Notes: generated by a model not told the origin, from the letters alone. Positions 1-9,355 are shown, numbered from the stretch's first letter. The stretch: DNA of 64,000 nt from Burkholderiales bacterium (GCA_030683105.1 JAUXMZ010000036.1:23045-87044), one strand, 5' to 3'. Numbers and translations: made by a program.

Positions 1-83
1 AAATCACCTACATCAACCTGCCCGATAATCTCAACAGCCTGGCCACGCTCTACGGCGTCACGGAGTTGCTGGGTGAAAGGTGA
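1..83 (+). CDS. mlaB: STAS-domain protein, 3' end (MlaB-like), partial
   Basis: Only the last 26 codons are present; the gene begins before the window. The peptide ends NLNSLATLYGVTELLGER, which resembles the C-terminal helix of MlaB-type STAS proteins. MlaB is the cytoplasmic accessory subunit of the Mla phospholipid transporter. Its position fits the betaproteobacterial order mla genes - ABC pair - bolA - murA - hisG. The assignment rests on this short tail and on context, so it is moderate. Confidence 0.6.
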   Translation, partial: ITYINLPDNLNSLATLYGVTELLGER

Positions 84-191
84 TGCCGCTTTCCGGCTGT
101 GAAGGGTGACCCCCCTCCCCAGCCCTCCCCCGGTAACGGGGGAGGGAGAAGCTTTCACCCTTCACTCTTCACCCTTCACCCTTCACTCAGA
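84..191. repeat. Composite intergenic hairpin, GAAGGGTGA and CCCTCCCC words
   Basis: The left part reads GTGAAGGGTGACC and the right part is a run of CACCCTTCAC words ending three bases before the next start codon. Between them lies a second hairpin, CCCTCCCCC - GGTAAC - GGGGGAGGG. The two word families are nested. No Shine-Dalgarno sequence remains in front of the ATG at 192 because the right arm is pyrimidine-rich. Confidence 0.8.
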
Positions 192-1097
192 ATGATCCCC
201 GCCATCCAGGTCGACCAGGTTTCCAAGAATTACGGCAGTCTGCAGGCTCTTTCCAGCGTCAGCATCGAAGTGCCCGAAGGCGAATTTTTCGGCCTGCTGG
301 GCCCCAATGGCGCGGGCAAGACCACGCTGATCAATATACTCGCCGGCCTGGTCCTCGCCTCCGGCGGGGTGGCGCGCGTCATGGGCTACGACGTGCGCGG
401 GGAGTACCGCCAGGCGCGGCGGGTGCTGGGCGTGGTGCCGCAGGAACTCGTATTCGATCCGTTTTTCACGGTGCGCGAAACGCTCACCATACAGTCCGGA
501 TATTTCGGACTGAGAAACAATCAGGCGTGGATAGACGAAGTCATGCACCATCTCCATCTGGCGGACAAAGCCGACACCAATATGCGCGCGCTGTCCGGCG
601 GCATGAGGCGGCGCGTGCTCGTGGCGCAGGCGCTGGTGCATAAGCCCCCGGTGATTGTGCTCGACGAACCGACTGCCGGCGTCGATGTCGAATTGCGACA
701 GGCGTTGTGGAAGTTCGTGCGCCGGCTCAATCGCGACGGCCATACCATCGTGCTGACTACGCACTATCTTGAAGAAGCCGAAGCGCTGTGCAGCCGCGTC
801 GCGATGCTAAAGCAGGGGCAGTTGGTCGCGCTTGACACCACGCAGAACCTGCTGCGCATGCATTCGGGCTGCTATATAGAGTTAAGGCTCGAGCCCGACA
901 TGCTGCCTCAGACGCTTGCGCCACTGGTCGTAGAGCACCGCGAGGATGGCGCATACCGGCTCGCGCTCAAGGACTATGTCGATGTCGAGGGCGTGATGGC
1001 GCAACTGCGCACGGCGCAGGTGCGGGTGCAGGAAATGGAAGTCCTGCGCCCCGATCTCGAAGAGGTGTTCGTGAAGATCATGAATCGTGAGGGGTGA
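192..1097 (+). CDS. ABC transporter ATP-binding protein (ABC-2 exporter)
   Basis: 301-residue nucleotide-binding subunit. It has a Walker A (GPNGAGKT) near residue 40, a signature LSGGMRRR near residue 138, Walker B VIVLDEP followed by TAGVD, and an H-loop histidine in LTTHYLEEAE. The C-terminal ~70 residues are the extension usual in drug or polysaccharide exporter ATPases. I chose ATG 192 (MIPAIQVDQVSKNYG); an in-frame upstream ATG at 99 would translate the intergenic repeat. It is followed by the cognate permease and probably pairs with it to export an unknown hydrophobic substrate. This pair is commonly found after mlaB in betaproteobacteria. Confidence 0.9.
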   Translation: MIPAIQVDQVSKNYGSLQALSSVSIEVPEGEFFGLLGPNGAGKTTLINILAGLVLASGGVARVMGYDVRGEYRQARRVLGVVPQELVFDPFFTVRETLTIQSGYFGLRNNQAWIDEVMHHLHLADKADTNMRALSGGMRRRVLVAQALVHKPPVIVLDEPTAGVDVELRQALWKFVRRLNRDGHTIVLTTHYLEEAEALCSRVAMLKQGQLVALDTTQNLLRMHSGCYIELRLEPDMLPQTLAPLVVEHREDGAYRLALKDYVDVEGVMAQLRTAQVRVQEMEVLRPDLEEVFVKIMNREG

Positions 1098-1214
1098 GGC
1101 GTGAGGCGAAATTTTGGTTAAGTCGGCTCTCCGGGTATCGCGATGATGGTGAGCTGAAGTATATTGGCGTTTCGGTTTTAACTCCTCACTCTTCACTCCT
1201 CACGCCTCACTCAC
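1090..1214. repeat. Intergenic hairpin of GAGG(G)GTGAGG / CCTCAC(TC) words
   Basis: The left arm GAGGGGTGAGGCGTGAGGCG overlaps the stop of the ATPase gene. The right arm (about 1183-1214) is built from CTCCTCACTC, CTTCACTCC and TCACGCCTCAC and ends two bases before the permease ATG. The arms are imperfect reverse complements with about 80 bases between them. The permease start has no Shine-Dalgarno sequence. Confidence 0.8.
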
Positions 1215-1215
1215 A

Positions 1216-1971
1216 ATGACCGGCTTCTACACCCTGTTTTACAAGGAATGGCTGCGCTTCTGGAAGGTGAACGTGCAGACGGTTCTGGCGCCGGTGCTGA
1301 CCGCGTTGATGTTTCTGCTGGTGTTTTCGCACTCGCTGCGCGGCCATGTCGAGGTGTTTCCCGGCGTGGACTACGCCGCGTTCCTGGTCCCCGGGCTGGC
1401 GATGATGTCGGTGCTGCAGAACGCGTTCGCCAACAGTTCGTCGAGCCTGATGCAGTCGAAAATGACCGGCAACATCGTGTTCGTGCTGCTGCCGCCGTTA
1501 TCGCACGGTGAATTCTTTCTTGCCTATTTGCTGGCCGCGATGGCGCGCGGACTGGTGGTGGGCTGCGGCGTGATTGCCGCGACGGTATGGTTTGTCGACC
1601 TGCCGCTCGAGCACCCGCTGTGGGCATTCCTGTTCGCGCTGTTCGGCAGCGGCATCCTGGGGGCGCTGGGCATCATCGCCGGCATCTACTCGGACAAGGT
1701 CGATCAGCTCGCGTTGTTCCAGAACTTCATCATTCTGCCCCTCACTTTCCTGTCGGGCGTGTTCTATTCGATACAGTCGCTGCCGCCGTTCTGGCAGGGG
1801 CTGTCGCATCTGAATCCCGTTTTTTACATGATCGACGGTTTCCGTTACGGATTCTTCGGCCATGCCGATGTGCAGCCGCTGGCGAGCCTGACGATTGTCG
1901 CCGTGTGTTTTTTCGCTTTATCATTGATTACTTTCTGGCTGATCAAGACCGGATACAAACTGAGGCAATGA
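1216..1971 (+). CDS. ABC-2 type transporter permease
   Basis: 251 residues with six predicted membrane segments and the ABC-2 domain typical of exporters. It begins MTGFYTLFYKEWLRFWKVN, an amphipathic lead-in, and contains the conserved loop FQNFIILPLTFLSGVFY followed by LPPFWQGLSHLNPVFYMIDGFRYG, the ABC-2 signature. It is the membrane partner of the upstream ATPase. The substrate is unknown. It ends one base before the bolA start, so both are probably on one transcript. Confidence 0.9.
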   Translation: MTGFYTLFYKEWLRFWKVNVQTVLAPVLTALMFLLVFSHSLRGHVEVFPGVDYAAFLVPGLAMMSVLQNAFANSSSSLMQSKMTGNIVFVLLPPLSHGEFFLAYLLAAMARGLVVGCGVIAATVWFVDLPLEHPLWAFLFALFGSGILGALGIIAGIYSDKVDQLALFQNFIILPLTFLSGVFYSIQSLPPFWQGLSHLNPVFYMIDGFRYGFFGHADVQPLASLTIVAVCFFALSLITFWLIKTGYKLRQ

Positions 1972-1972
1972 C

Positions 1973-2206
1973 ATGATGCAACCCGAGCAGATCAAGACCT
2001 GGATTGAGAGCGGCATAGAATGCGATTTCGTCGAAGTGCAAGGCGATGGCCACCATTTCGAGGCGGTCATCGTCAGCGCCGCATTTCGCGGCAAACCCAA
2101 GGTCCAGCAGCACCAGTTGGTCTACCGCGCGCTCGGCGACCGCATGCGCGAGGATATCCACGCGTTGTCGATGCGCACGCTGACACCCGAGGAATGGCCC
2201 CAATAG
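1973..2206 (+). CDS. ibaG: BolA/IbaG-family protein
   Basis: 77 residues with the BolA fold pattern: DFVEVQGDGHHFEAVIVS contains the invariant histidine pair, and LSMRTLTPEEW is the usual IbaG C-terminus. IbaG/BolA proteins pair with monothiol glutaredoxins and take part in iron-sulfur cluster trafficking. The placement before murA is the conserved one in beta- and gammaproteobacteria. Two adjacent ATG codons (1973, 1976) are possible starts. Confidence 0.88.
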   Translation: MMQPEQIKTWIESGIECDFVEVQGDGHHFEAVIVSAAFRGKPKVQQHQLVYRALGDRMREDIHALSMRTLTPEEWPQ

Positions 2207-3477
<1,271 letters not shown>

Positions 3478-3561
3478 GTTAAGAATTGCCGAACCGGCAG
3501 GAGTGGTATTATATATATAAATATAATCAATGGCATATGAGTAAGTCGAGTCTGACGCCAA

Positions 3562-3619
3562 GGGTAACGCAAAGCTAAGGCGCAGCCGAAGGCGGTCGCC
3601 TTGAGCGCAGTGTTATGCC
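3562..3619 (-). other. Integron attC site of the methyltransferase cassette
   Basis: On the minus strand this reads R'' GGCATAAC, then ACTGCGCTCAAGG, a central palindrome GACCGCCTTCGG, then TGCGCCTTAGCTTTGC and an R'-like GTTACCC. This is the architecture of an integron attC. It overlaps the stop codon of the methyltransferase gene and marks the outer end of the cassette array, next to murA. The GTTACCC core is degenerate compared with GTTRRRY. Confidence 0.7.
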
Positions 3620-4257
3620 TACCTTTTTCTGGCATCGATTAAAGTATAGACGCCAAGAACCATTTCTCGCTCTTCGACCTGTGCGGTTCTTTCATTAATG
3701 AAATCCACAATCGCCCCATCAGGCTTGGCGCCTACAACCATTGATTTCAGATATATGTAGGCATTTGATATCGGGTGGTGCCATTTCGATTTGAGGGGAA
3801 TTGAGTCAATAATCAGCAATTGGCCACCTGGCTTCAGAATAGATACGGCTTTTTCTATTGCCCTTTTATAATCAGGCATCGCGGTAAGGGCGAGACAAAA
3901 CACTACTGAATCAACTTTTTCCGTTGGCGAAAAGTCATACATGTCCATGCACTCAAACCGGACATTGCGCCAACTATGGATTGCTTTTTTCCGGTTCGCC
4001 AGATCAATCATCTTACTGGAGAAATCAATGCCAATTACCTCTATTGACTCGCCGTACTTCTTTAATATGCTTGGCACTACTGAGGCAGGACCACAACCCA
4101 ACTCGACCACAGTGCCCCCTTGGGGGAGATCAAGTTTGATTGCCACCTCATCATAAAGCCGTGGGGCCTGACCGAGGCTCATAAGGAAAGCAATGACGTC
4201 GTAACCTGAAGCCGCAAGATCATATTTGTTCTTATTTGCCACTTGCCTGATGTCCAT
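3619..4257 (-). CDS. Class I SAM-dependent methyltransferase (integron cassette gene)
   Basis: 212 residues. VVELGCGPASV at about residues 51-61 is motif I (SAM binding), IGIDFSS is motif II, and VDSVVFCLALTAMPDYKRAI followed by LKPGGQLLIID are motifs IV-VI of the class I fold. No membrane segment is evident. The substrate cannot be told from sequence; the fold fits small-molecule methylation. Base composition is clearly more AT-rich than the flanking genes, and the gene is bounded by attC-like sites at 3562-3619 and 4300-4371, which suggests horizontal acquisition as a cassette. It is the promoter-distal cassette of the array. Confidence 0.85.
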   Translation of the reverse strand: MDIRQVANKNKYDLAASGYDVIAFLMSLGQAPRLYDEVAIKLDLPQGGTVVELGCGPASVVPSILKKYGESIEVIGIDFSSKMIDLANRKKAIHSWRNVRFECMDMYDFSPTEKVDSVVFCLALTAMPDYKRAIEKAVSILKPGGQLLIIDSIPLKSKWHHPISNAYIYLKSMVVGAKPDGAIVDFINERTAQVEEREMVLGVYTLIDARKR

Positions 4258-4299
4258 CTCTGTTTATCCCAAGTTTATTTCGTTTTCCATTGTGTTTCA

Positions 4300-4371
4300 G
4301 GCATAACGACCCGCGTCACCGGCGCGCGCGAGTTTGCTCGCGTGCGTCCGGGTGCAAGCGAAAGTTAGGGC
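4300..4371 (-). other. Integron attC site of the alternative oxidase cassette
   Basis: On the minus strand it begins GCCCTAAC (R''), continues TTTCGCTTGCACCCGGACGC and ends GGTCGTTATGCC (R' GTTATGC). The centre is a GC-rich palindrome, CGCGAGCAAACTCGCG. Its 72 bp length and the R''/R' pair fit an attC. It lies between the stop of the oxidase gene and the start of the methyltransferase gene, exactly where a cassette junction should be. Confidence 0.8.
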
Positions 4372-4404
4372 TGTGGGGGAGATGCCTGCGGGCGTAGATT
4401 CGGA

Positions 4405-5019
4405 TCAAGCTAGCTCGTCGGCAAATTTGTGATTGACATCGCGGTGATGAGCCTCATCCGCGCGGACCGCGATGATGACGTCGCGCAACCGTGCGTCGGG
4501 CGCGAGCTTCCAGTAGTCGATAGCGATCTTGGGCGCCGGGACGTTGGCGCAGGTGCCGTTGTCCACGCCAGCCAGATACTCGGTGTAGCTGGAGACCGCT
4601 TCTTCCTCGAAGTAACCCACGAAACGATGCGCGGTCTTTGGCGAAATCAGGTAGAGCAGAAAGAAAAGATTATAGAAGACGCCTTGGGCAAACAGAACCA
4701 GCAGGCGCTCGAGCGACGTGGGCTGGGCAATATGAATGAAGGTCATCAAGTGCATGCGTTCATTCTCCGCTTCTTCCAGGAGTGTGTGGATCCAGCCGTG
4801 ATCGCTTTTCATTCGGCGCAGCGCACGCAGATGTTGCAGGGCACCGCCAACCATACCCGGCACGGCAGCAACCGTTTCCAGCACAACCGCGCGATGGCCA
4901 TACCGACGGGCGAAGAAAGTGTCAGCGAAGAACCGCAGAAACTTGGTGAGAGCATAAGCAATCCGGTCGGGAAAATCCCTGGGAGCGTAGTGTCGCTCAA
5001 GCGGAGGCGTATCAGACAT
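4405..5019 (-). CDS. aox: Alternative oxidase (cyanide-resistant ubiquinol oxidase), integron cassette gene
   Basis: 204 residues. The diiron ligands of the AOX family are visible in order: [40 protein letters not shown] and [12 protein letters not shown]. These are the LET, NERMHL, LEEEA-type and RADEAxHRxVNH motifs. A hydrophobic stretch, [20 protein letters not shown], forms the membrane-associated part. The enzyme would oxidise ubiquinol and reduce oxygen without pumping protons, bypassing the bc1 complex encoded at 18.7-21.4 kb. ATG 5019 has a good ribosome site (AGGAG, 8 bases upstream). The gene is flanked by attC sites, an unusual cargo for an integron. Confidence 0.92.
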   Translation of the reverse strand: MSDTPPLERHYAPRDFPDRIAYALTKFLRFFADTFFARRYGHRAVVLETVAAVPGMVGGALQHLRALRRMKSDHGWIHTLLEEAENERMHLMTFIHIAQPTSLERLLVLFAQGVFYNLFFLLYLISPKTAHRFVGYFEEEAVSSYTEYLAGVDNGTCANVPAPKIAIDYWKLAPDARLRDVIIAVRADEAHHRDVNHKFADELA

Positions 5020-5078
5020 GCCTAAACTCCTGTGAATTGGCTTGTTCCGACCAGGCTATACGACATCCATATCTGGAT

Positions 5079-5101
5079 GCCCTAACGTTTGAGTTAGCCC
5101 C
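5079..5101 (-). other. Partial attC site at the GNAT/oxidase cassette junction
   Basis: On the minus strand: GGGGCTAACTCAAACGTTAGGGC, split here as GGGGCTAACTC and AAACGTTAGGGC. This matches the right arm (L'-R') of an attC, with core GTTAGGG. The left arm and central palindrome are absent, and the GNAT stop codon lies inside the remaining arm. It looks like a site shortened by deletion, which would fix these two cassettes together. Confidence 0.6.
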
Positions 5102-5600
5102 GCGCACTGAATGCTACATGAAACGTAACCACGCCACGGGGCAACGATGAGCCAAATAGTAATGCCTGGAAATACTCCGGAGGCACATCGGGCAGCACCA
5201 AGCTGGGCTCGGACTTGAACCCAAAGTGCGAGTAGTACGACGGATTCCCCACCAGAACGCAGCCGGCGGCGCTCCGCTCGCGCAGAAGCCGAAGCGCGGC
5301 TTGCATGAGGAGGCTGCCGATTCTTTTTCCTTGGAGTTCCGGCTTAACGGAGATTGGGCCTAGCCCAAACCAGCCCGTGGAGCCATCCGAGATCGAAACC
5401 GGCGATAGCGCCACATGGCCTACGACTTCGCCGCCCTGCTCGGCCACGAGGGAGATAGTCAGGGCACCGGCCTTACGTAGGGCCTCAACGATGAACTGTT
5501 CAGTGTGCGCCGTGTGCGGTGCATGCAGGAATGCAGCAGCCGTCACGGCATGGATGGCCGCAGCATCTGATGGTGATTCCTGGCGTATCACTGGATTCAT
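5094..5600 (-). CDS. GNAT-family N-acetyltransferase (integron cassette gene)
   Basis: 168 residues with the GNAT fold: an N-terminal beta strand and helix (IRQESPSDAAAIHAVTAAAF), motif A GLGPISVKPELQGKRIGSLL with the acetyl-CoA pyrophosphate loop (Q/R-x-x-G-x-G/A type, here QGKRIGS), and motif B near CVLVGNPSYYSHFGF. This arrangement and the YYSHFGF segment match the YhbS-like subgroup. The substrate is unknown. ATG 5600 is preferred because GAGGG lies about nine bases upstream; an in-frame ATG at 5609 is too close to that site. It is the second cassette from the integrase end. Confidence 0.85.
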   Translation of the reverse strand: MNPVIRQESPSDAAAIHAVTAAAFLHAPHTAHTEQFIVEALRKAGALTISLVAEQGGEVVGHVALSPVSISDGSTGWFGLGPISVKPELQGKRIGSLLMQAALRLLRERSAAGCVLVGNPSYYSHFGFKSEPSLVLPDVPPEYFQALLFGSSLPRGVVTFHVAFSARG

Positions 5601-5617
5601 CGCACACATTCCCTCGC

Positions 5618-5682
5618 GGGGCTAACGAATCAGGTCAGCGGCGCGCGCCGCGCGCGCGTCCGCTGCAGCGACTTGTTGGGGC
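5618..5682 (-). other. Integron attC site of the first cassette
   Basis: On the minus strand it reads GCCCCAACAAGTCGCTGCAG (R'' and L''), then GCGGACG, a long CG-rich palindrome, then CCGCTGACCTGATTCGTTAG followed by CCCC (R' GTTAGCC). The arms around CAGCGG/CCGCTG fold back on each other. The site separates the secreted-protein cassette from the GNAT cassette. Confidence 0.82.
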
Positions 5683-5692
5683 GCATAAGTGC

Positions 5693-6217
5693 CTACCACC
5701 TGGCGCCGTGCTCCTTGAGCTGTTCGTTGACATGAGCTTCCCATTCTTGTCTGTTTCCCATTCGGTAGATTCCTACATTCTCCAATGTGACCTTCTTCCA
5801 TGAGACTTTCTTACCATCCGGACAGTATTCCTTGGTCGTCGCGTTATGACACTTGAGAGCCCCTTCCAGTGCATTCGGCCTGATGAACCCGTCGAACACG
5901 AACAGGTTGCGTATGACATTCCCTTTTTCGTCATAGAGAGGGTTTCTGGCTTGGAAGGAGAGCCTTCTTGTTGTGGTATCGAACTGAACGTTCTCAAGGC
6001 GTGTGGTGGTGTAGTCGCCGAGGGCGCCTCCCAAGGAATATTCCATGTAGCCATGCAGCTCATCCTGCTCTCTCCATAGATACAGATCCTCGCCCCGTTG
6101 GTGCTCCTGCGAATACGTCATGTTCGAGAATTTGCCAAGAAATTCAAACGGTGTGAAGGCAACCCCAAACGAAAGTGCCGGAACGATCGCAAATACCCAG
6201 AACAACCATCGACGCAT
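5693..6217 (-). CDS. Secreted or membrane-anchored hypothetical protein (first integron cassette)
   Basis: 174 residues. The N-terminus MRRWLFWVFAIVPALSFGVA is a signal peptide or anchor, so the rest should lie outside the cytoplasm. The remainder is hydrophilic and rich in aromatic and charged residues, with two cysteines (KCHN, EYCPDG) that could form a disulfide. I recognise no family. ATG 6217 is chosen because AGGA lies about eight bases upstream and a signal peptide follows directly; an upstream ATG at 6280 would translate the integron junction. As the cassette next to the integrase remnant it is, by standard integron logic, the latest acquired. Confidence 0.7.
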   Translation of the reverse strand: MRRWLFWVFAIVPALSFGVAFTPFEFLGKFSNMTYSQEHQRGEDLYLWREQDELHGYMEYSLGGALGDYTTTRLENVQFDTTTRRLSFQARNPLYDEKGNVIRNLFVFDGFIRPNALEGALKCHNATTKEYCPDGKKVSWKKVTLENVGIYRMGNRQEWEAHVNEQLKEHGARW

Positions 6218-6233
6218 GAGGATGTCCTTTGCG

Positions 6234-6390
6234 GCCCAACAAGAAGTCGGCCCCTTCAGTGGGGCCTTATAAGACCCCAAAAGCGGGGCCGAGCACGGTC
6301 AGCTTACGCTCAAGCCTTTGATTCCTCAATCACGTCAACCGGGATAGGCACCTCTACGTTCATTCGGTATAGGCACCTCCGGAGGAGGTC
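6234..6390 (-). other. Probable attI/leader region between integrase remnant and first cassette
   Basis: GCCCAAC at 6234-6240 is, on the minus strand, CTTCTTGTTGGGC, a full GTTRRRY core at the point where the first cassette begins. Outward lie a GGCCCC/GGGGCC hairpin (about 6249-6265), a related GGGGTCTTATAAGGCCCC segment, and two direct copies of ATAGGCACCTC (near 6343 and 6369). Direct repeats near attI are integrase-binding sites in other integrons. The exact attI boundaries and the cassette promoter cannot be fixed by eye. Confidence 0.5.
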
Positions 6391-6571
6391 ATGTCGTCAC
6401 CACGCTTGCTCGACCAGGTACGTGACCGATTGCGCGTGAAGCACTACAGCATGCGCACGGAAGACACCTAAGGACGTGTCCACTACGATGATCTATACGC
6501 ACGTCCTCAATAAGGGCGGTCGTGGCGTCACCAGCCCGTTCGACCGCCTCGAGCCGGGAGCCGCCCGCTGA
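6391..6571 (+). pseudogene. intI: Integron integrase (IntI) remnant, internally deleted and frameshifted
   Basis: From ATG 6391, after a strong GGAGGAGG ribosome site, 26 codons give [20 protein letters not shown] then MRTEDT and a TAA at 6469. This is the N-terminus of an integron tyrosine recombinase. In another frame, from 6470 to the TGA at 6569-6571, the bases encode [17 protein letters not shown] followed by [16 protein letters not shown]. This is the IntI C-terminus with the catalytic tyrosine in TMIYTHV. Roughly 270 residues between them are gone, so the gene cannot make an active enzyme. It is transcribed away from the cassettes, the standard integron orientation. Confidence 0.88.
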
Positions 6572-6629
6572 GGCGGCCATAGAGTACGTTCCTGCACCTC
6601 TCCAATCGCTCCCCGCTTGACTGGCCATG

Positions 6630-6670
6630 TTATCGATACGATAATCGTCATACGACTTAACGATCGATAA
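6630..6670. promoter_or_regulatory. Palindromic operator upstream of the vapBC-like pair
   Basis: TTATCGAT at 6630-6637 and ATCGATAA at 6663-6670 are perfect reverse complements, with a further ACGAT/TCGT-rich core between them. The palindrome ends eight bases before the antitoxin start codon. Antitoxins of this type bind such sites to repress their own operon. Confidence 0.6.
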
Positions 6671-6677
6671 GGAAGTC

Positions 6678-6884
6678 ATGGAAACCGTCACTATTTCCCC
6701 CAAGTTCCAGGTGGTCATACCCAAGGTCATTCGCGACGCGCTCAAACTGAGCCCCGGGCAGAAAGTGCAGGCCATCGCATACGAGAACCGTATCGAACTT
6801 ATCCCCCTGCTGCCGATGAAGCGCCGGCGCGGGTTCCTGAAAGGGCTGAATACCGACGTGCCGCGCGAGGATGACCGCGTTTGA
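6678..6884 (+). CDS. vapB: AbrB/MazE-family antitoxin (VapB-like)
   Basis: 68 residues. METVTISPKFQVVIPKVIRD is the AbrB/SpoVT swapped-hairpin DNA-binding domain (T/S-x-K-x-Q-x-x-I-P signature), and the tail RRGFLKGLNTDVPREDDRV is the flexible part that would block the toxin active site. It should repress its own promoter through the palindrome at 6630-6670. The stop overlaps the toxin start by four bases (TTGA), indicating translational coupling. Confidence 0.88.
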   Translation: METVTISPKFQVVIPKVIRDALKLSPGQKVQAIAYENRIELIPLLPMKRRRGFLKGLNTDVPREDDRV

Positions 6885-7264
6885 ACGTTGTCGATTCATC
6901 CGGCTGGCTGGAGTATTTCGCCGACGGACCCAACGCGGCGTTTTTCGCCCCGGCGATCGAGGCAACACGCGAACTGCTGGTGCCGACGCTCAGCCTCTAC
7001 GAAGTGTTCAAGCGCGTGCTTCAGCAGCGCGGCGAGGGGGAGGCATTGCAGGCGGTTGCGCTGATGCGGCAAGGGCAGAGCGTCGAACTGACTGCGCCGC
7101 TGACGCTTACCGCCGTCAAGGCGAGCATCGAGCATCGCCTGCCGATGGCCGACAGCATCATGCTGGCGACGGCGCAGGCTCATGGCGCAACATTATGGAC
7201 GCAGGATGCCGATTTCGAGCGCGTTGCTGGCGTGAAGTTCGTTGCGAAGAAACCGGTTGGCTGA
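6881..7264 (+). CDS. vapC: PIN-domain ribonuclease toxin (VapC-like)
   Basis: 127 residues starting at TTG 6881. Acidic residues expected for the PIN site are visible: D5 in NVVDSSGW, E42 or so in LSLYEVFKRV, D near MADSIMLATA, and D in LWTQDADFERV. VapC toxins are metal-dependent RNases that cleave RNA unless bound by VapB. The pair sits between the integrase remnant and hisG. It may have entered with the integron region, although no attC follows it. Confidence 0.87.
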   Translation: MNVVDSSGWLEYFADGPNAAFFAPAIEATRELLVPTLSLYEVFKRVLQQRGEGEALQAVALMRQGQSVELTAPLTLTAVKASIEHRLPMADSIMLATAQAHGATLWTQDADFERVAGVKFVAKKPVG

Positions 7265-7406
7265 ATACGCACTGCCTCATCTTGGGGGCTCAAAAAACCG
7301 TGAATCGTAAATCGTAAGAGCGTCACACCCTTCACCTTTTACCACTTTCCCTCTGTTTTGCGGCCGCAGAATGCTGTAATATGCTGTTTTTATTGATGGA
7401 TTTACA

Positions 7407-8042
7407 GTGATCACCATCGCGCTTTCCAAGGGCCGGATTTTCGACGAGACGCTGCCGCTGCTGAAGGCGGCGGGCATTACCATACGCGAAAATCCCGAGA
7501 CTTCGCGCAAGCTCATACTCAACACCAACAAGCGCGATGTGCGCGTCATCATCGTGCGTGCCTCGGACGTGCCGACTTATGTGCAGTACGGCGCGGCCGA
7601 TCTGGGTGTCGCCGGCAAGGACGTGCTCGACGAGCAGGGCGGCCAGGGTCTGTATCAGCCCGTCGATCTGAAGATCGCCGCCTGCCGCATGATGGTGGCG
7701 GTGCAAAATGGTTACGATTACCAGCGTGCGGTGAAACAGGGCGCGCGGCTGAAAGTGGCGACCAAGTACGTGCAGACGGCGCGCGAGCACTTCACCGCCA
7801 AGGGCGTGCACGTCGATCTGATCAAGCTCTATGGCTCGATGGAACTCGCGCCGCTGGTGGGGCTGGCCGACGCCATAGTCGATCTGGTCAGCAGCGGCGG
7901 CACGCTCAAGGCCAACAATCTGAAAGCGGTCGAGGAGATCGCGCCGGTCAGCGCGCGGCTGATCGTCAACCAGGCGGCATTGAAACTCAAGCGCGGCGCA
8001 ATCCAGCCCCTGCTCGACGCCATTGCGCGCGCCGTTGCCTGA
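7407..8042 (+). CDS. hisG: ATP phosphoribosyltransferase, short form
   Basis: 211 residues, the short form that lacks the C-terminal regulatory domain and works with HisZ. It condenses ATP and PRPP, the first step of histidine synthesis. Visible motifs: [19 protein letters not shown] at the N-terminus, [15 protein letters not shown], and the PRPP loop [20 protein letters not shown]. The start is GTG 7407, with no clear Shine-Dalgarno. A CACCCTTCACC word repeat lies upstream at about 7326-7345. hisZ is not in this window. The gene opens the operon hisGDCBHAFIE. Confidence 0.95.
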   Translation: MITIALSKGRIFDETLPLLKAAGITIRENPETSRKLILNTNKRDVRVIIVRASDVPTYVQYGAADLGVAGKDVLDEQGGQGLYQPVDLKIAACRMMVAVQNGYDYQRAVKQGARLKVATKYVQTAREHFTAKGVHVDLIKLYGSMELAPLVGLADAIVDLVSSGGTLKANNLKAVEEIAPVSARLIVNQAALKLKRGAIQPLLDAIARAVA

Positions 8043-8047
8043 CCGCC

Positions 8048-9343
8048 ATGCGCCGGCTCGACACTGCCCAGCCTGATTTCGACGCGCGGCTCGCAACGCT
8101 GCTGGCGTTCGAGTCGGCGCAGGACCCGCAGGTCGATGCCACGGTCGCGGCGATACTGGCTGACGTCAGGCAACGCGGCGATGCCGCGGTGCTGGAATAC
8201 ACGCGCAAGTTCGACCGCGTCGAAGCGAAATCGGTGAAAGAGCTGGAAGTGCCGCGCGCCGAGCAGGCGCGTGCGCTCAAACAGCTGCCGGCGGCGCAGC
8301 GCGACGCACTGACCGCGGCGGCAGATCGCGTGCGCACTTATCACGAGAAGCAGCGCGCGCAGTCGTGGAGTTACACCGATGCCGACGGCAATGAACTCGG
8401 CCAGCAGATTACCGCGCTCGACCGCGTCGGTCTTTACGTGCCGGGCGGCAAGGCGGCCTATCCGTCATCGGTGATCATGAATGCCGTGCCGGCCAAGGTT
8501 GCCGGCGTGAGCGAAATCATCATGGTGGTGCCGGCGCCCGGCGGTGAAAAGAACGCGCTGGTGCTGGCGGCGGCAGCGCTTTGCGGCGTAGACCGGGTAT
8601 TCACCATAGGCGGCGCGCAGGCCGTGGCGGCGCTGGCCTATGGCACCGAGAGCATCCCGCAGGTCGACAAGATCGTCGGCCCCGGTAACGCCTACGTTGC
8701 GGCAGCCAAGCGCCGCGTGTTCGGCGTGGTCGGCATCGATATGGTGGCGGGCCCGTCGGAAATCCTGGTGGTGTGCGACGGCAAAACCGATCCTGACTGG
8801 ATAGCCATGGATTTGTTTTCGCAGGCCGAGCACGATGAACTGGCGCAATCCATTTTGCTGTCGCCGGACGCCGCGTTCATTGACGCAGTGGAAAAGAGCA
8901 TGACGCGCCAGCTGAAGGACATGTCGCGGCGCGCGGTAATCACCTCATCGCTGGAAGGTCGCGGAGCGCTGATCAAAGTGCGCGACCTGAACGAAGCCTG
9001 CACCCTGGCCAACCGCATCGCACCCGAGCACCTGGAGCTGTCGGTGGAAAATCCGCAGGCGCTTCTGCCCGGGATACGACACGCCGGCGCGATATTCATG
9101 GGGCGCTATACGTCGGAAGCGCTTGGCGACTACTGCGCCGGGCCCAATCACGTGCTGCCAACGTCGCGCACTGCGCGGTTTTCTTCCCCGCTCGGCGTCT
9201 ACGATTTTCAGAAGCGCTCGAGCGTGATCAACGTTTCGCGCGAGGGCGCGGACAAACTCGGCAAAATCGCAATGGAGCTCGCCAACGGCGAAGGGCTGCA
9301 GGCGCATGCCAGATCGGCTGAATACCGGTTGAAGAAAGCGTAA
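8048..9343 (+). CDS. hisD: Histidinol dehydrogenase
   Basis: 431 residues, usual length. It oxidises L-histidinol to histidine in two NAD-dependent steps. The signature [21 protein letters not shown] is present, and zinc ligands are expected in [12 protein letters not shown] (Gln and His) and in the region [16 protein letters not shown] and its C-terminal histidine. It starts five bases after hisG ends. Confidence 0.96.
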   Translation: MRRLDTAQPDFDARLATLLAFESAQDPQVDATVAAILADVRQRGDAAVLEYTRKFDRVEAKSVKELEVPRAEQARALKQLPAAQRDALTAAADRVRTYHEKQRAQSWSYTDADGNELGQQITALDRVGLYVPGGKAAYPSSVIMNAVPAKVAGVSEIIMVVPAPGGEKNALVLAAAALCGVDRVFTIGGAQAVAALAYGTESIPQVDKIVGPGNAYVAAAKRRVFGVVGIDMVAGPSEILVVCDGKTDPDWIAMDLFSQAEHDELAQSILLSPDAAFIDAVEKSMTRQLKDMSRRAVITSSLEGRGALIKVRDLNEACTLANRIAPEHLELSVENPQALLPGIRHAGAIFMGRYTSEALGDYCAGPNHVLPTSRTARFSSPLGVYDFQKRSSVINVSREGADKLGKIAMELANGEGLQAHARSAEYRLKKA

Positions 9344-9355
9344 GACAAAAATCAT

